Of a stretch of DNA of 11,965 nucleotides, positions 5,841-11,965 are shown piece by piece; within the stretch, counting starts at the first letter, position 1; each line of letters opens with the position of its first letter. Origin of the DNA: JBGTLW01 sp041743835 (lineage in GTDB: Bacteria > Planctomycetota > Phycisphaerae > Phycisphaerales > Phycisphaeraceae); the NCBI GenBank assembly GCA_041743835.1, contig JBGTLW010000319.1:1-11965 (forward strand), in the 5' to 3' direction. The notes below the pieces were generated by a model. That model searched no databases. It worked only from the letters and a program-made list of their open reading frames with translations, and had not been told where the DNA came from. The position numbers were made by a program, and so were the translations under genes.

Positions 5841-8093
5841 TTACTCGGCGGCGGCCCCCACACGGTCCAGCGCCAGCTCGTGCGCTTCGTGGTAACGCTT
5901 GCCCAGGTTGTGCCAGTCGAAGTGGGTGGAAAAGTCTTCGACCGTGTTGCGCAGCGCGATGCGTTCGCGGCGGCTGAGTTGGCAGTAGCGGAACATGTGG
6001 TCGGTCAGTTCATCCGCCGCCTCATCAAACCCCTTGCCGCGGCGGTGGACCATCCACAGGCCCTTGGTCGCGTGGTCGGGCGCGAGCTTGTCGAGATAGC
6101 TGCCGAAGCCCGAGAGGTCGGACGTGATGGCGGGCACACCGGACGCGATGGATTCGAGCGGGGTGTAGCCCCACGGCTCGTAGTAGCTGGGGAACACGCC
6201 CAAGTGACAGCCGCGCACGAACTGGTCGTAGTCGATGCCGAACAGCGGATTGGTCGCGTTGATGAAGTCGGGGTGGAAGACCACCTTGACCGGGTCGTTT
6301 CTGTAGTTGAGCAGGTTGCACGAGCGGAGCTGGTTGAGCACGTCATCGTTCTGGTCGTGGAGGTCGTGCGTGACGATCAGCGGCAGTTGCTGCTTCTTCC
6401 ACGCGTGGATGGTCCGCCGCAGTCGCAGCCGCCAGTAGTCGTCCACCAGCCCGTTGAGGTCCGGCACGTGGCCCGCGGCCGCGGCGTAGAACAGGCGCTC
6501 GGAGATCTGGTCCTTCATCGCCTCGGCCGCGGCGTGGAACTCGCGCAGCATGGCCCGGCTTTCGAGCACCGACACGTTGATTGACTTGAACGGGGCCTTG
6601 GTGATGATGAAGAACACCACGTTGACCGGCACCTGCGCCGCCTTGAGCCGATGGTTGAGACGGGCCAAAGCCTCGATGGTCAGGTCCATGCCCTTGTTGC
6701 GGTACTCGTATCGGCCGGAGGTGAAGAAGTAGAGCGTCTTGTCCAGGTCCATCTCGTACGACGGGAAGAAGTGCCCCATCGTGAACTCGTGGAGGTCGGC
6801 CTTGAAGCGGTTGTGCAGGTTCTGGAACTCGTGGATCGCCGCGAACCGCTCGATGTTCAAACCGTTGGGCAGGATCACCTCGGGGTCGCGGCCAAGCAGG
6901 TGCTTGCACTCCAGGGCGGTGATGTCCGACACCGTGGTGAAGACGTGGCAGCCGTGGGCCGCGGCCCGCTCGATGTTGTGCTGAGGCTCGATGTTGAAGT
7001 GCGAAGCCTCTGCCCCGGCGTCGAAGAACGGGAGGTGGTCGTAGAACACCGGGTTGTGCATCGCCAGGTATCGGCCAAGCAGCGTCGCGTGGGTCGTGAA
7101 GACCATCGAGCCGGGCCAACCGTCCTTACGCAGCATGGGCACCGCGACGCCGGCCATCCACTCGTGGAAGTGGGCGATGAGTTTGCGTCGGCCACCCTCT
7201 CGCTGCCCGAGCAGGTCCAGCAGCACGCGCACCGCCTCGCCGAAGGCCATGACATTGTGGTTCAGGTCATCAAAGTGGGAGGGGATGTGGTGATCGACCC
7301 ACAGGCGGTACTTGATCTGATCGAGTTGCCGCCACGTCGGGCCAAGGTCCAGCAGCACGACGTTGGGACGCCCCGTGATGAGCCAACGCCCGAAGTGGGC
7401 CTTGAACCCCATCTCGTTCATCGCCTTGACCGTCTCGCCGATGGGCCCGACCAGCGGCGCCGCCTCGAACTCGACCTGCGCCTTGTCGTGGACATAAGGC
7501 CCGACGAGGCAGTAGCGGTTTCCCCACCGCGCCACCATGCTGGGCACTTTGGATCGCAGCACGGTGTAGATCCCGCCGAGCTGGTTCACCGCCTCCCATG
7601 CAACCTCCAGCAGCAGCGGCTCGACCTGGCGGATGCCGCCCTCCATGCTCGGTGGCTTCGGGCTGGGTGGTTGTGCCTTCTCATCGACCACGACCGGCGT
7701 GGCCGGGACCGACGACGGGTGGGGCTTGTGGTGCGCGGGGCGATCCAGCGAGATGATCTGGTGCGTGTTGCTCTTCGCGTCGCGGAAAAGCGGCGAGCTT
7801 GGCGAGCCGGGGTCGTCCGGGTCGCCCGGGCCACGCGGCTTGGTCGCGGCGTCTGCGGGCTTCTCACTGGCGGTGGCCGACGGCATGGGCGGCTCTGCTT
7901 TCGCCACCTGCGCGGGTGACGCCGGCTTGGGCGTAGCGGCGGGTGCCTCGCGCACATCCGCAGCACGCGGGGCCGACTTGCGGGCAGCGGGTTTGCCTTC
8001 CCGTGTCTTCTTGGGCGCACCCGGCGTAGAACGTTTGGACTTGGACGGGGCCTTGGAAGTGTCGGCTGCGGGATTCGTTTTGGATTTAGCCAT
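5841..8093 (-). CDS. Glycogen synthase, GT3 (eukaryote-type) family, with long disordered N-terminus
   Basis: A 750-residue protein. Residues ~156-747 match family GT3, the fungal/animal type that transfers glucose from UDP-glucose to glycogen, not the usual bacterial GT5 (GlgA). Markers: EVAWEAVNQLGGIYTVLRSK (163-182), IAHFHEWMAGVAVP (306-319), FTTHATLLGRYLAMHNP (332-348), TSGRYEYRNKGMDL (458-471), and FVRGCHLGVFPSYYEPWGYTPLES (625-648). In the last, E639 and E647 form the E-x7-E motif. SRRERIALRN (707-716) aligns with the Arg-rich glucose-6-phosphate/phosphorylation-sensing helix of yeast Gsy2, but the last two arginines of that cluster appear as T717 and D720. Residues 1-155 are Lys/Pro/Ala/Ser-rich low complexity with no domain. 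It is alone on the minus strand, convergent with prfC and divergent from the zinc-ribbon gene. Donor preference and allostery are inference. Confidence 0.9.
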   Translation of the reverse strand: MAKSKTNPAADTSKAPSKSKRSTPGAPKKTREGKPAARKSAPRAADVREAPAATPKPASPAQVAKAEPPMPSATASEKPADAATKPRGPGDPDDPGSPSSPLFRDAKSNTHQIISLDRPAHHKPHPSSVPATPVVVDEKAQPPSPKPPSMEGGIRQVEPLLLEVAWEAVNQLGGIYTVLRSKVPSMVARWGNRYCLVGPYVHDKAQVEFEAAPLVGPIGETVKAMNEMGFKAHFGRWLITGRPNVVLLDLGPTWRQLDQIKYRLWVDHHIPSHFDDLNHNVMAFGEAVRVLLDLLGQREGGRRKLIAHFHEWMAGVAVPMLRKDGWPGSMVFTTHATLLGRYLAMHNPVFYDHLPFFDAGAEASHFNIEPQHNIERAAAHGCHVFTTVSDITALECKHLLGRDPEVILPNGLNIERFAAIHEFQNLHNRFKADLHEFTMGHFFPSYEMDLDKTLYFFTSGRYEYRNKGMDLTIEALARLNHRLKAAQVPVNVVFFIITKAPFKSINVSVLESRAMLREFHAAAEAMKDQISERLFYAAAAGHVPDLNGLVDDYWRLRLRRTIHAWKKQQLPLIVTHDLHDQNDDVLNQLRSCNLLNYRNDPVKVVFHPDFINATNPLFGIDYDQFVRGCHLGVFPSYYEPWGYTPLESIASGVPAITSDLSGFGSYLDKLAPDHATKGLWMVHRRGKGFDEAADELTDHMFRYCQLSRRERIALRNTVEDFSTHFDWHNLGKRYHEAHELALDRVGAAAE

Positions 8094-8248
8094 GACGATG
8101 TGGGGTCTAGAGGCTACGGGTTACCCCAATTCTACCGTCCAATACGCGTGCGTGCAGGTGTGACTGCTCAGAAATATGTGCAAGGGGCGGGCGGCACAAC
8201 GACACAAAGGGTGATGACGGATCACATGCCGCCGGGCCGTCCAATCAC

Positions 8249-8276
8249 TCGACACATCACTTTTTCAGATTACCAT
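8249..8276 (+). promoter_or_regulatory. Sigma-70-type promoter for the zinc-ribbon membrane protein gene
   Basis: TCGACA (8249-8254) and TACCAT (8271-8276) are separated by 16 bp and match the consensus at 5 and 4 of 6 positions. The predicted start is near 8283. This rules against the in-frame ATG at 8275, which lies within the -10 box, and favours ATG 8302. The 205-bp divergent gap 8094-8298 should also hold the promoter for the minus-strand glycogen synthase; only a weak TAGAAT (minus strand, 8134-8129) is seen for it. Confidence 0.5.
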
Positions 8277-8290
8277 GTGCCGACCGTCGA

Positions 8291-8296
8291 AAGGGG
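8291..8296 (+). promoter_or_regulatory. Ribosome binding site deciding start 8302
   Basis: AAGGGG, five bases before ATG 8302, is one of the few Shine-Dalgarno-like sites in the window. It supports this ATG over the upstream one at 8275. Confidence 0.5.
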
Positions 8297-8301
8297 TTGC
8301 C

Positions 8302-9096
8302 ATGCTCATCATCTGGGGCACGAAGGTTACGCGGACGCGGCTGGGGCGTGTCGCGGATTACTGCATGTATTGCCGCGAGGCACAGCCGCTGTCGATTTAC
8401 ACGCTGCGTTCGGTCGGCCACCTCTACTACATCCCGCTTGGCCGGGGCGAGGTGATCGGGCACGTCGGCAGATGCACGGCCTGTCGGCACGAGCAGACCG
8501 TGGACCCCTCGGATTACCAGGCAACCATACAAGACACCAAGGCAACGCTCGAAGAACTCGTCGATCAGACCAACCCGGACCTTCCCGAGCGGATCGGCCA
8601 ATACCTCGCGGAGATCGATCGGGCGCGGGCGGGGCTTTCCGCCGAAGAAGACCGGCAACGCTTACTGGTTGAACCTTTTCTCGTTGTAGCCCCCGAAGCA
8701 GAGGTTCGCGCCGGCGCGATGCAACTCGACCTCTGGTCGGTCCTGGTGTTTCCCGTGTTTCTCGCGATCCCCTGCCTCGCATCGCTGCTGGGTGTGATGC
8801 TGGATGGATTGCTGGGAACCCGGGGCGATCAAGCCTTTGGCTGGTCTATCGTCGCGGGATTGCTGATCGGCATCACGCTATTGTTATACGTGCTGGGCAC
8901 CGAGCCCCGGCGGTACGCGCGACGTAAGTATCTACCCATGATCGCGCGCAGCCTCGCAGACCTCGACGCCACCGAAGAAGAGATCGACTGGGCTTTGTCG
9001 CAACTGCGAGAACGCAAACTCAAGGTTGGCCAACTACTCAAGCCCGCGCAGGTCGTCGCGCGCGTGCAGAAGCATAGAGATGAGTCCAACGGCTGA
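8302..9096 (+). CDS. Zinc-ribbon protein with two transmembrane segments, function unknown
   Basis: A 264-residue protein of unknown function. The N-terminus MLIIWGTKVTRTRLGRVADYC resembles small bacterial zinc-ribbon proteins that open with a WGTK-like strand. Two CxxC pairs, C21/C24 and C58/C61, should bind one zinc. Residues 71-125 are charged and probably helical. Two hydrophobic segments follow at about 143-168 and 179-198, and the C-terminal ~60 residues (DATEEEIDWALSQLRERKLKVGQL) look helical and soluble. The zinc ribbon and C-terminal tail would sit on the same, probably cytoplasmic, side. Start 8302 is chosen from promoter and ribosome-site position. It is divergent from the glycogen synthase gene and 93 bp before the methyltransferase gene. 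I recognise the architecture but no studied member. Confidence 0.8.
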   Translation: MLIIWGTKVTRTRLGRVADYCMYCREAQPLSIYTLRSVGHLYYIPLGRGEVIGHVGRCTACRHEQTVDPSDYQATIQDTKATLEELVDQTNPDLPERIGQYLAEIDRARAGLSAEEDRQRLLVEPFLVVAPEAEVRAGAMQLDLWSVLVFPVFLAIPCLASLLGVMLDGLLGTRGDQAFGWSIVAGLLIGITLLLYVLGTEPRRYARRKYLPMIARSLADLDATEEEIDWALSQLRERKLKVGQLLKPAQVVARVQKHRDESNG

Positions 9097-9123
9097 CCCA
9101 GCCTTGCCCGCGGACCCCGCCCA

Positions 9124-9152
9124 GCGACAGGGGCGATGCGGGTCGCTATCAT
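9124..9152 (+). promoter_or_regulatory. Sigma-70-type promoter for the FkbM methyltransferase gene
   Basis: GCGACA (9124-9129) and TATCAT (9147-9152) are separated by 17 bp, with 4 and 5 of 6 consensus matches. The predicted start near 9159 lies after the in-frame ATG at 9136 and before ATG 9190, so 9190 is the better start. Confidence 0.5.
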
Positions 9153-9189
9153 CTGCCCACAAGAGCGCAAAGCTCATGGAATCTCCACG

Positions 9190-10059
9190 ATGACCGTCCA
9201 ATCACCGACCAAGGGGCTTGCCCGTGTGGCGCGCAGCCTGCATTGGTCGTTTTACAAGCGGCTCGGCCGCACCAAGCCGTTCGACCTGCGCTTCGACACT
9301 GATCAGACCATCCGTGTTCGGCCGATCGATCGCTTCGCCAAGAATCTGTTCCTCGGCGGGGGCAGCGAACCCTGGCTCGCGGGGCTGCTCGATGCGTACC
9401 TCAGGCCCGGCATGGTGTACTTCGACATCGGCGCACACATCGGCCAGTTCGTGTTGATGGCCGCCAAACGCACCGCGCCGACCGGCAAGGTCCACTGCTT
9501 CGAGGCCGCGGCATCCACCTTCGGCCAACTCGTTACCAACATCCAACTCAACCACCACACCCACGTCACCGCCAACCACCGCGCGGTGTACCACACTTCC
9601 ACCACCGTCGAGCTGCACATCTGCGCGCCGGGCAAAGAAGCCTTCAACTCACTGGGCAAACCGCTGCGCCCCGACGATGAAATCAGCGGCACCGAATCCG
9701 TGCAGACGGCTGTGCTTGACGAATACTGTGCGGAACAGGGCATCACCACCATCGACTTGATGAAGATCGATGTCGAGGGGGCCGAGGTCGCGGCGCTCAA
9801 GGGCGGGCGGGCGGTGCTGTCCAGGGACAACGCCCCGCCGATCGCCATCGAGGTCAACGAGTCCACGCTTCAATCGCTGGGCGAGTCCAGCCAGTCGCTG
9901 CTGTCGCTGCTGCGTGAGTACGGCTACACGATGTATCGCTTCGACCCCGCCACGCTGGAGCTGACACACGCCCCGCCGGAGGATCACTACCCGCAGACCG
10001 AGAACCTCATCGCCTGCAAGGATGCGGCCGCCTTCGCACGCAGACTCGCGGGCAACTGA
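9190..10059 (+). CDS. FkbM family methyltransferase
   Basis: A 289-residue SAM-dependent methyltransferase of the FkbM family, which commonly O-methylates sugars in polysaccharides, glycolipids or secondary metabolites. SAM motif I is VYFDIGAHIGQFVLMAA (76-92) with the DxGAxxG core at 79-85; the acidic residue after strand 2 is in FEAA (104-107). The family hallmark IDLMKIDVEGAEVAALKGG (188-206) is complete, followed by PPIAIEVNE and a typical tail. The N-terminal ~60 residues are a basic helix (RVARSLHWSFYKRLGRTK) often seen before the fold; there is no signal peptide or membrane segment. No glycosyltransferase or sugar-biosynthesis gene adjoins it, so the acceptor is unknown. The start is chosen by promoter position; 9136 would add 18 residues. 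Confidence 0.9.
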   Translation: MTVQSPTKGLARVARSLHWSFYKRLGRTKPFDLRFDTDQTIRVRPIDRFAKNLFLGGGSEPWLAGLLDAYLRPGMVYFDIGAHIGQFVLMAAKRTAPTGKVHCFEAAASTFGQLVTNIQLNHHTHVTANHRAVYHTSTTVELHICAPGKEAFNSLGKPLRPDDEISGTESVQTAVLDEYCAEQGITTIDLMKIDVEGAEVAALKGGRAVLSRDNAPPIAIEVNESTLQSLGESSQSLLSLLREYGYTMYRFDPATLELTHAPPEDHYPQTENLIACKDAAAFARRLAGN

Positions 10060-10099
10060 CCGCCCTGTTTCCGCCTTAAAGCACGTGTCTGCCCGGCCA

Positions 10100-10128
10100 T
10101 TGACAGCCGCCCCGCTCGCGCGTAATTT
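10100..10128 (+). promoter_or_regulatory. Sigma-70-type promoter for the MFS transporter gene
   Basis: TTGACA (10100-10105, exact consensus) and TAATTT (10123-10128) are separated by 17 bp. The predicted start near 10135 gives a leader of about 36 bases without a clear Shine-Dalgarno site. This is the best promoter match in the window, and it separates the transporter from the methyltransferase gene. Confidence 0.65.
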
Positions 10129-10170
10129 CTTGCACCCGAACGCTTCAACCCTCTCCCCAGCCAAACGCAT

Positions 10171-11829
10171 ATGAACACAGCCCCAGACCAACCCAATATC
10201 CAACGACCACGCTGGCTCTTCTGGACCTGCTTCATCGCGCTGATCGCCACGTCCTCGGCCTTCATCATCCGCGTCATGATCCTCGGCGATTGGGGCGACG
10301 AGTTTGGGCTTTCCAAAACCCAGCAAGGTGAACTGTTCGGCGTGGGGCTTTGGCCGTTCGCCATCAGCATCGTGTTGTTCAGCCTCGTGATCGACCGCGT
10401 GGGCTATGGCAAGGCCCTGACCTTCGCGTTGATCTGTCACGTCGCCTCGGCCCTGGTCACGATCTTCGCGCCCTACTACTTCGACCCTTACAAGAGCCTC
10501 TACTGGGGCACGTTCATCGTCGCGCTGGGCAACGGCACAGTCGAGGCGGTCATCAACCCCGTCGTCGCCACCATGTTCCCCAAAGCTAAAACCAAGTGGC
10601 TCAACATCCTCCACGCAGGGTGGCCGGGCGGGCTGGTGCTCGGCGGGCTGATCACCCTCTCTATGAACCCCGGCGGGGTGCTGAGCATGGTCATCGAAAT
10701 CACCAAGGAAAACCCGATCGACTGGCGCTGGAAAGTCGCGCTCATCCTCATCCCCACCGCGATCTATGGCCTGATGATGCTGCGCTGTCGCTTCCCCGTC
10801 AGCGAGCGCGTCGCCGCCGGCGTGCCGTACAAGGCGATGCTCAAAGAGACCGGCGTGCTCGGGATGCTCGTCGTGATCGGGCTGGTGGTGTGGGAACTGT
10901 CGCGGCTGTTCCTTGGGCCGATCTTTGTCGGAATGGATCATGGCTCGCTGCTGCACCAGGCACTCAATGCCGCGATCACCATCGTCCTCGTGCTGCCCTT
11001 TGCCATCGTGACCGGGTTCGCGCCGGGGCGGTGGCTTTTCTTCCTGCTCCTGCTGCTCATGATCCCCCTGGCGACCACGGAGCTGGGCACCGACGCGTGG
11101 ATCAAGGAACTCATGGGCCCGCAGATGGCGAAGCTCGGCGAGCAACTTCGCATCGGCGCGCTCGATGGCGGGTGGGTGCTGGTGTACTCCGCCACCATCA
11201 TGATGCTCCTGCGCTTTGCCGCGGGGCCGATCGTCCGCCTGCTCACGCCGCTGGGACTGCTCGCGGCCGGCTCCGCGTGTGCCGCCGTCGGGCTCATCTT
11301 CATGTCCAGCGCCACCGGGCTTTACATCCTCGCCGCGGCGACCATCTACGGGATGGGGCAAGCGTTCTTCTGGCCCACCACGCTCGGCGTCGTGGCGGAG
11401 CGATTCCCCAAGGGCGGAGCACTCACGCTCAACGGCATCGCGGCCGTCGGCATGCTCGGCGTCGGTATCATCGGCACCTCCCTCCTGGGCAACGTGCAGG
11501 ACAAAGCCATCGACCACGACCTCGCACAACAACACCCACAACTCCACGAACGCGTCGTCGGCCAACCAAAGATCAGCGTCTTTGGACTCTACAAACCGCT
11601 CAGCGCCGAAGCCGTGAAACTGCTCGACGCCGACGACACCGCCCGGCTCGCAGTCGTCCAAGACGGCGCGAAGCAAACCGCACTCCGCACCGTCGCCATC
11701 ATGCCGATCGTCATGGGCCTGTGCTACATCGCCCTGATCCTCTACTTCAAAACCCGTGGCGGCTACCGGGCCGAAACCCTCCCCACCCACCACGACGACA
11801 CCCCACCACCCTACTACCCGCCACAATAA
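10171..11829 (+). CDS. MFS transporter with an enlarged last periplasmic loop
   Basis: A 552-residue inner-membrane protein with about 12 hydrophobic segments, the first at roughly 16-37. FSLVIDRVGYGKALTFAL (70-87) is the loop 2-3 region of the major facilitator superfamily in a degenerate form (D-R-x-G-x-G-K). LGNGTVEAVINPVVATMFP fits TM4-5, and GMGQAFFWPTTLGVVAERFPKGG fits the C-domain. Between TM11 and TM12, residues ~440-505 form an unusually long hydrophilic loop, probably periplasmic, and the protein ends in a short His/Asp/Pro/Tyr-rich tail (HHDDTPPPYYPPQ). MFS members without close studied relatives cannot be given a substrate; the layout loosely recalls sugar:proton symporters of the FucP type. 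It has its own strong promoter. Confidence 0.85.
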   Translation: MNTAPDQPNIQRPRWLFWTCFIALIATSSAFIIRVMILGDWGDEFGLSKTQQGELFGVGLWPFAISIVLFSLVIDRVGYGKALTFALICHVASALVTIFAPYYFDPYKSLYWGTFIVALGNGTVEAVINPVVATMFPKAKTKWLNILHAGWPGGLVLGGLITLSMNPGGVLSMVIEITKENPIDWRWKVALILIPTAIYGLMMLRCRFPVSERVAAGVPYKAMLKETGVLGMLVVIGLVVWELSRLFLGPIFVGMDHGSLLHQALNAAITIVLVLPFAIVTGFAPGRWLFFLLLLLMIPLATTELGTDAWIKELMGPQMAKLGEQLRIGALDGGWVLVYSATIMMLLRFAAGPIVRLLTPLGLLAAGSACAAVGLIFMSSATGLYILAAATIYGMGQAFFWPTTLGVVAERFPKGGALTLNGIAAVGMLGVGIIGTSLLGNVQDKAIDHDLAQQHPQLHERVVGQPKISVFGLYKPLSAEAVKLLDADDTARLAVVQDGAKQTALRTVAIMPIVMGLCYIALILYFKTRGGYRAETLPTHHDDTPPPYYPPQ

Positions 11830-11848
11830 CCCATACCCTTCCCTTGCT

Positions 11849-11870
11849 TAGCGCCGGGCGTACGCCCGCG
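11849..11870. repeat. GC-rich palindrome after the MFS gene
   Basis: CGGGCGTACGCCCG (11855-11868) is a perfect 14-bp palindrome; allowing one bulged C, pairing extends through flanking GCGC on both sides. It starts about 20 bp after the MFS stop codon. It could be a hairpin at the transcript end (no T run) or a copy of a dispersed intergenic repeat. Confidence 0.5.
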
Positions 11871-11895
11871 CGTTCCCCGGCCCCCTCACGCATAC

Positions 11896-11943
11896 CGCCG
11901 AGCGCCCACTCGCGCGTATATCGCCGAGCGCCAACCCACGCGT
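11896..11943. repeat. Two-copy tandem repeat, 26-bp period
   Basis: CGCCGAGCGCC starts at 11896 and again at 11922, and ACGCGT/GCGCGT follows in both copies, so the period is 26 bp with several substitutions. The preceding palindrome contains a related GCGCCGGGCG...CGCGCG pattern and may be a third, more diverged unit. No ORF is supported between 11830 and the window end. Confidence 0.45.
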
Positions 11944-11965
11944 CCGCCCCCGCCCGCCCCTCCCC

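Noticed and set aside
6651..7919. 422-codon plus-strand open frame inside the glycogen synthase gene
   Set aside because: Shadow frame opposite well-conserved GT3 motifs, with no domain of its own.
9649..11826. 725-codon open frame on the minus strand opposite the MFS and FkbM genes
   Set aside because: Its product is His/Asp/Glu/Arg-rich with no recognisable domain; it is the antisense shadow expected opposite GC-rich genes with strong codon bias, while the plus strand encodes clear protein families.
9190..11829. FkbM methyltransferase and MFS gene as a biosynthesis and export cluster
   Set aside because: They have separate promoters and no other biosynthetic genes nearby; adjacency alone is weak evidence.

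Overview
The window is GC-rich, densely coded bacterial DNA carrying eight complete genes and one gene cut by the left edge. Three things point to a planctomycete, perhaps a Phycisphaerae-type lineage: a eukaryote-style (GT3) glycogen synthase, intergenic inverted repeats of a kind I recall from planctomycete genomes, and few Shine-Dalgarno sites. This placement is inference. No rRNA, tRNA, CRISPR array, transposase, integrase or phage gene is visible.

Layout. Bases 1-639 are the C-terminal part of a CCA tRNA nucleotidyltransferase. A DedA membrane protein (698-1339) and a HEPN-domain protein (1384-2097) follow on the same strand. A 300-bp gap (2098-2397) holds two imperfect inverted-repeat elements and then a promoter/operator region. 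It leads into a two-gene arsenic operon: an ArsR repressor (2398-2763) and an ACR3 arsenite exporter (2811-3941). A separate promoter drives release factor 3, prfC (4103-5725). prfC converges on a minus-strand GT3 glycogen synthase with a ~150-residue disordered N-terminus (5841-8093). The 115-bp gap between them is almost filled by a near-perfect 34-bp-arm inverted repeat. Divergent from the synthase is a zinc-ribbon protein with two membrane segments (8302-9096), then an FkbM-family methyltransferase (9190-10059) and a 12-TM MFS transporter (10171-11829). The last 136 bp hold a palindrome and a short tandem repeat.

How the genes work together. Only arsR-acr3 forms a clear functional unit: As(III)/Sb(III) sensing controls efflux. 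No arsenate reductase lies beside it. The other genes look like individually transcribed chromosomal genes. Plausible sigma-70 promoters (16-18 bp spacers) precede arsR, prfC, the zinc-ribbon gene, the methyltransferase gene and the MFS gene, and three of them help choose the start codon. I found no convincing new multi-gene system. The points most worth a second look are the dispersed repeats, the layered arsR control region, the HEPN protein and the divergent allosteric site of the bacterial GT3 synthase.
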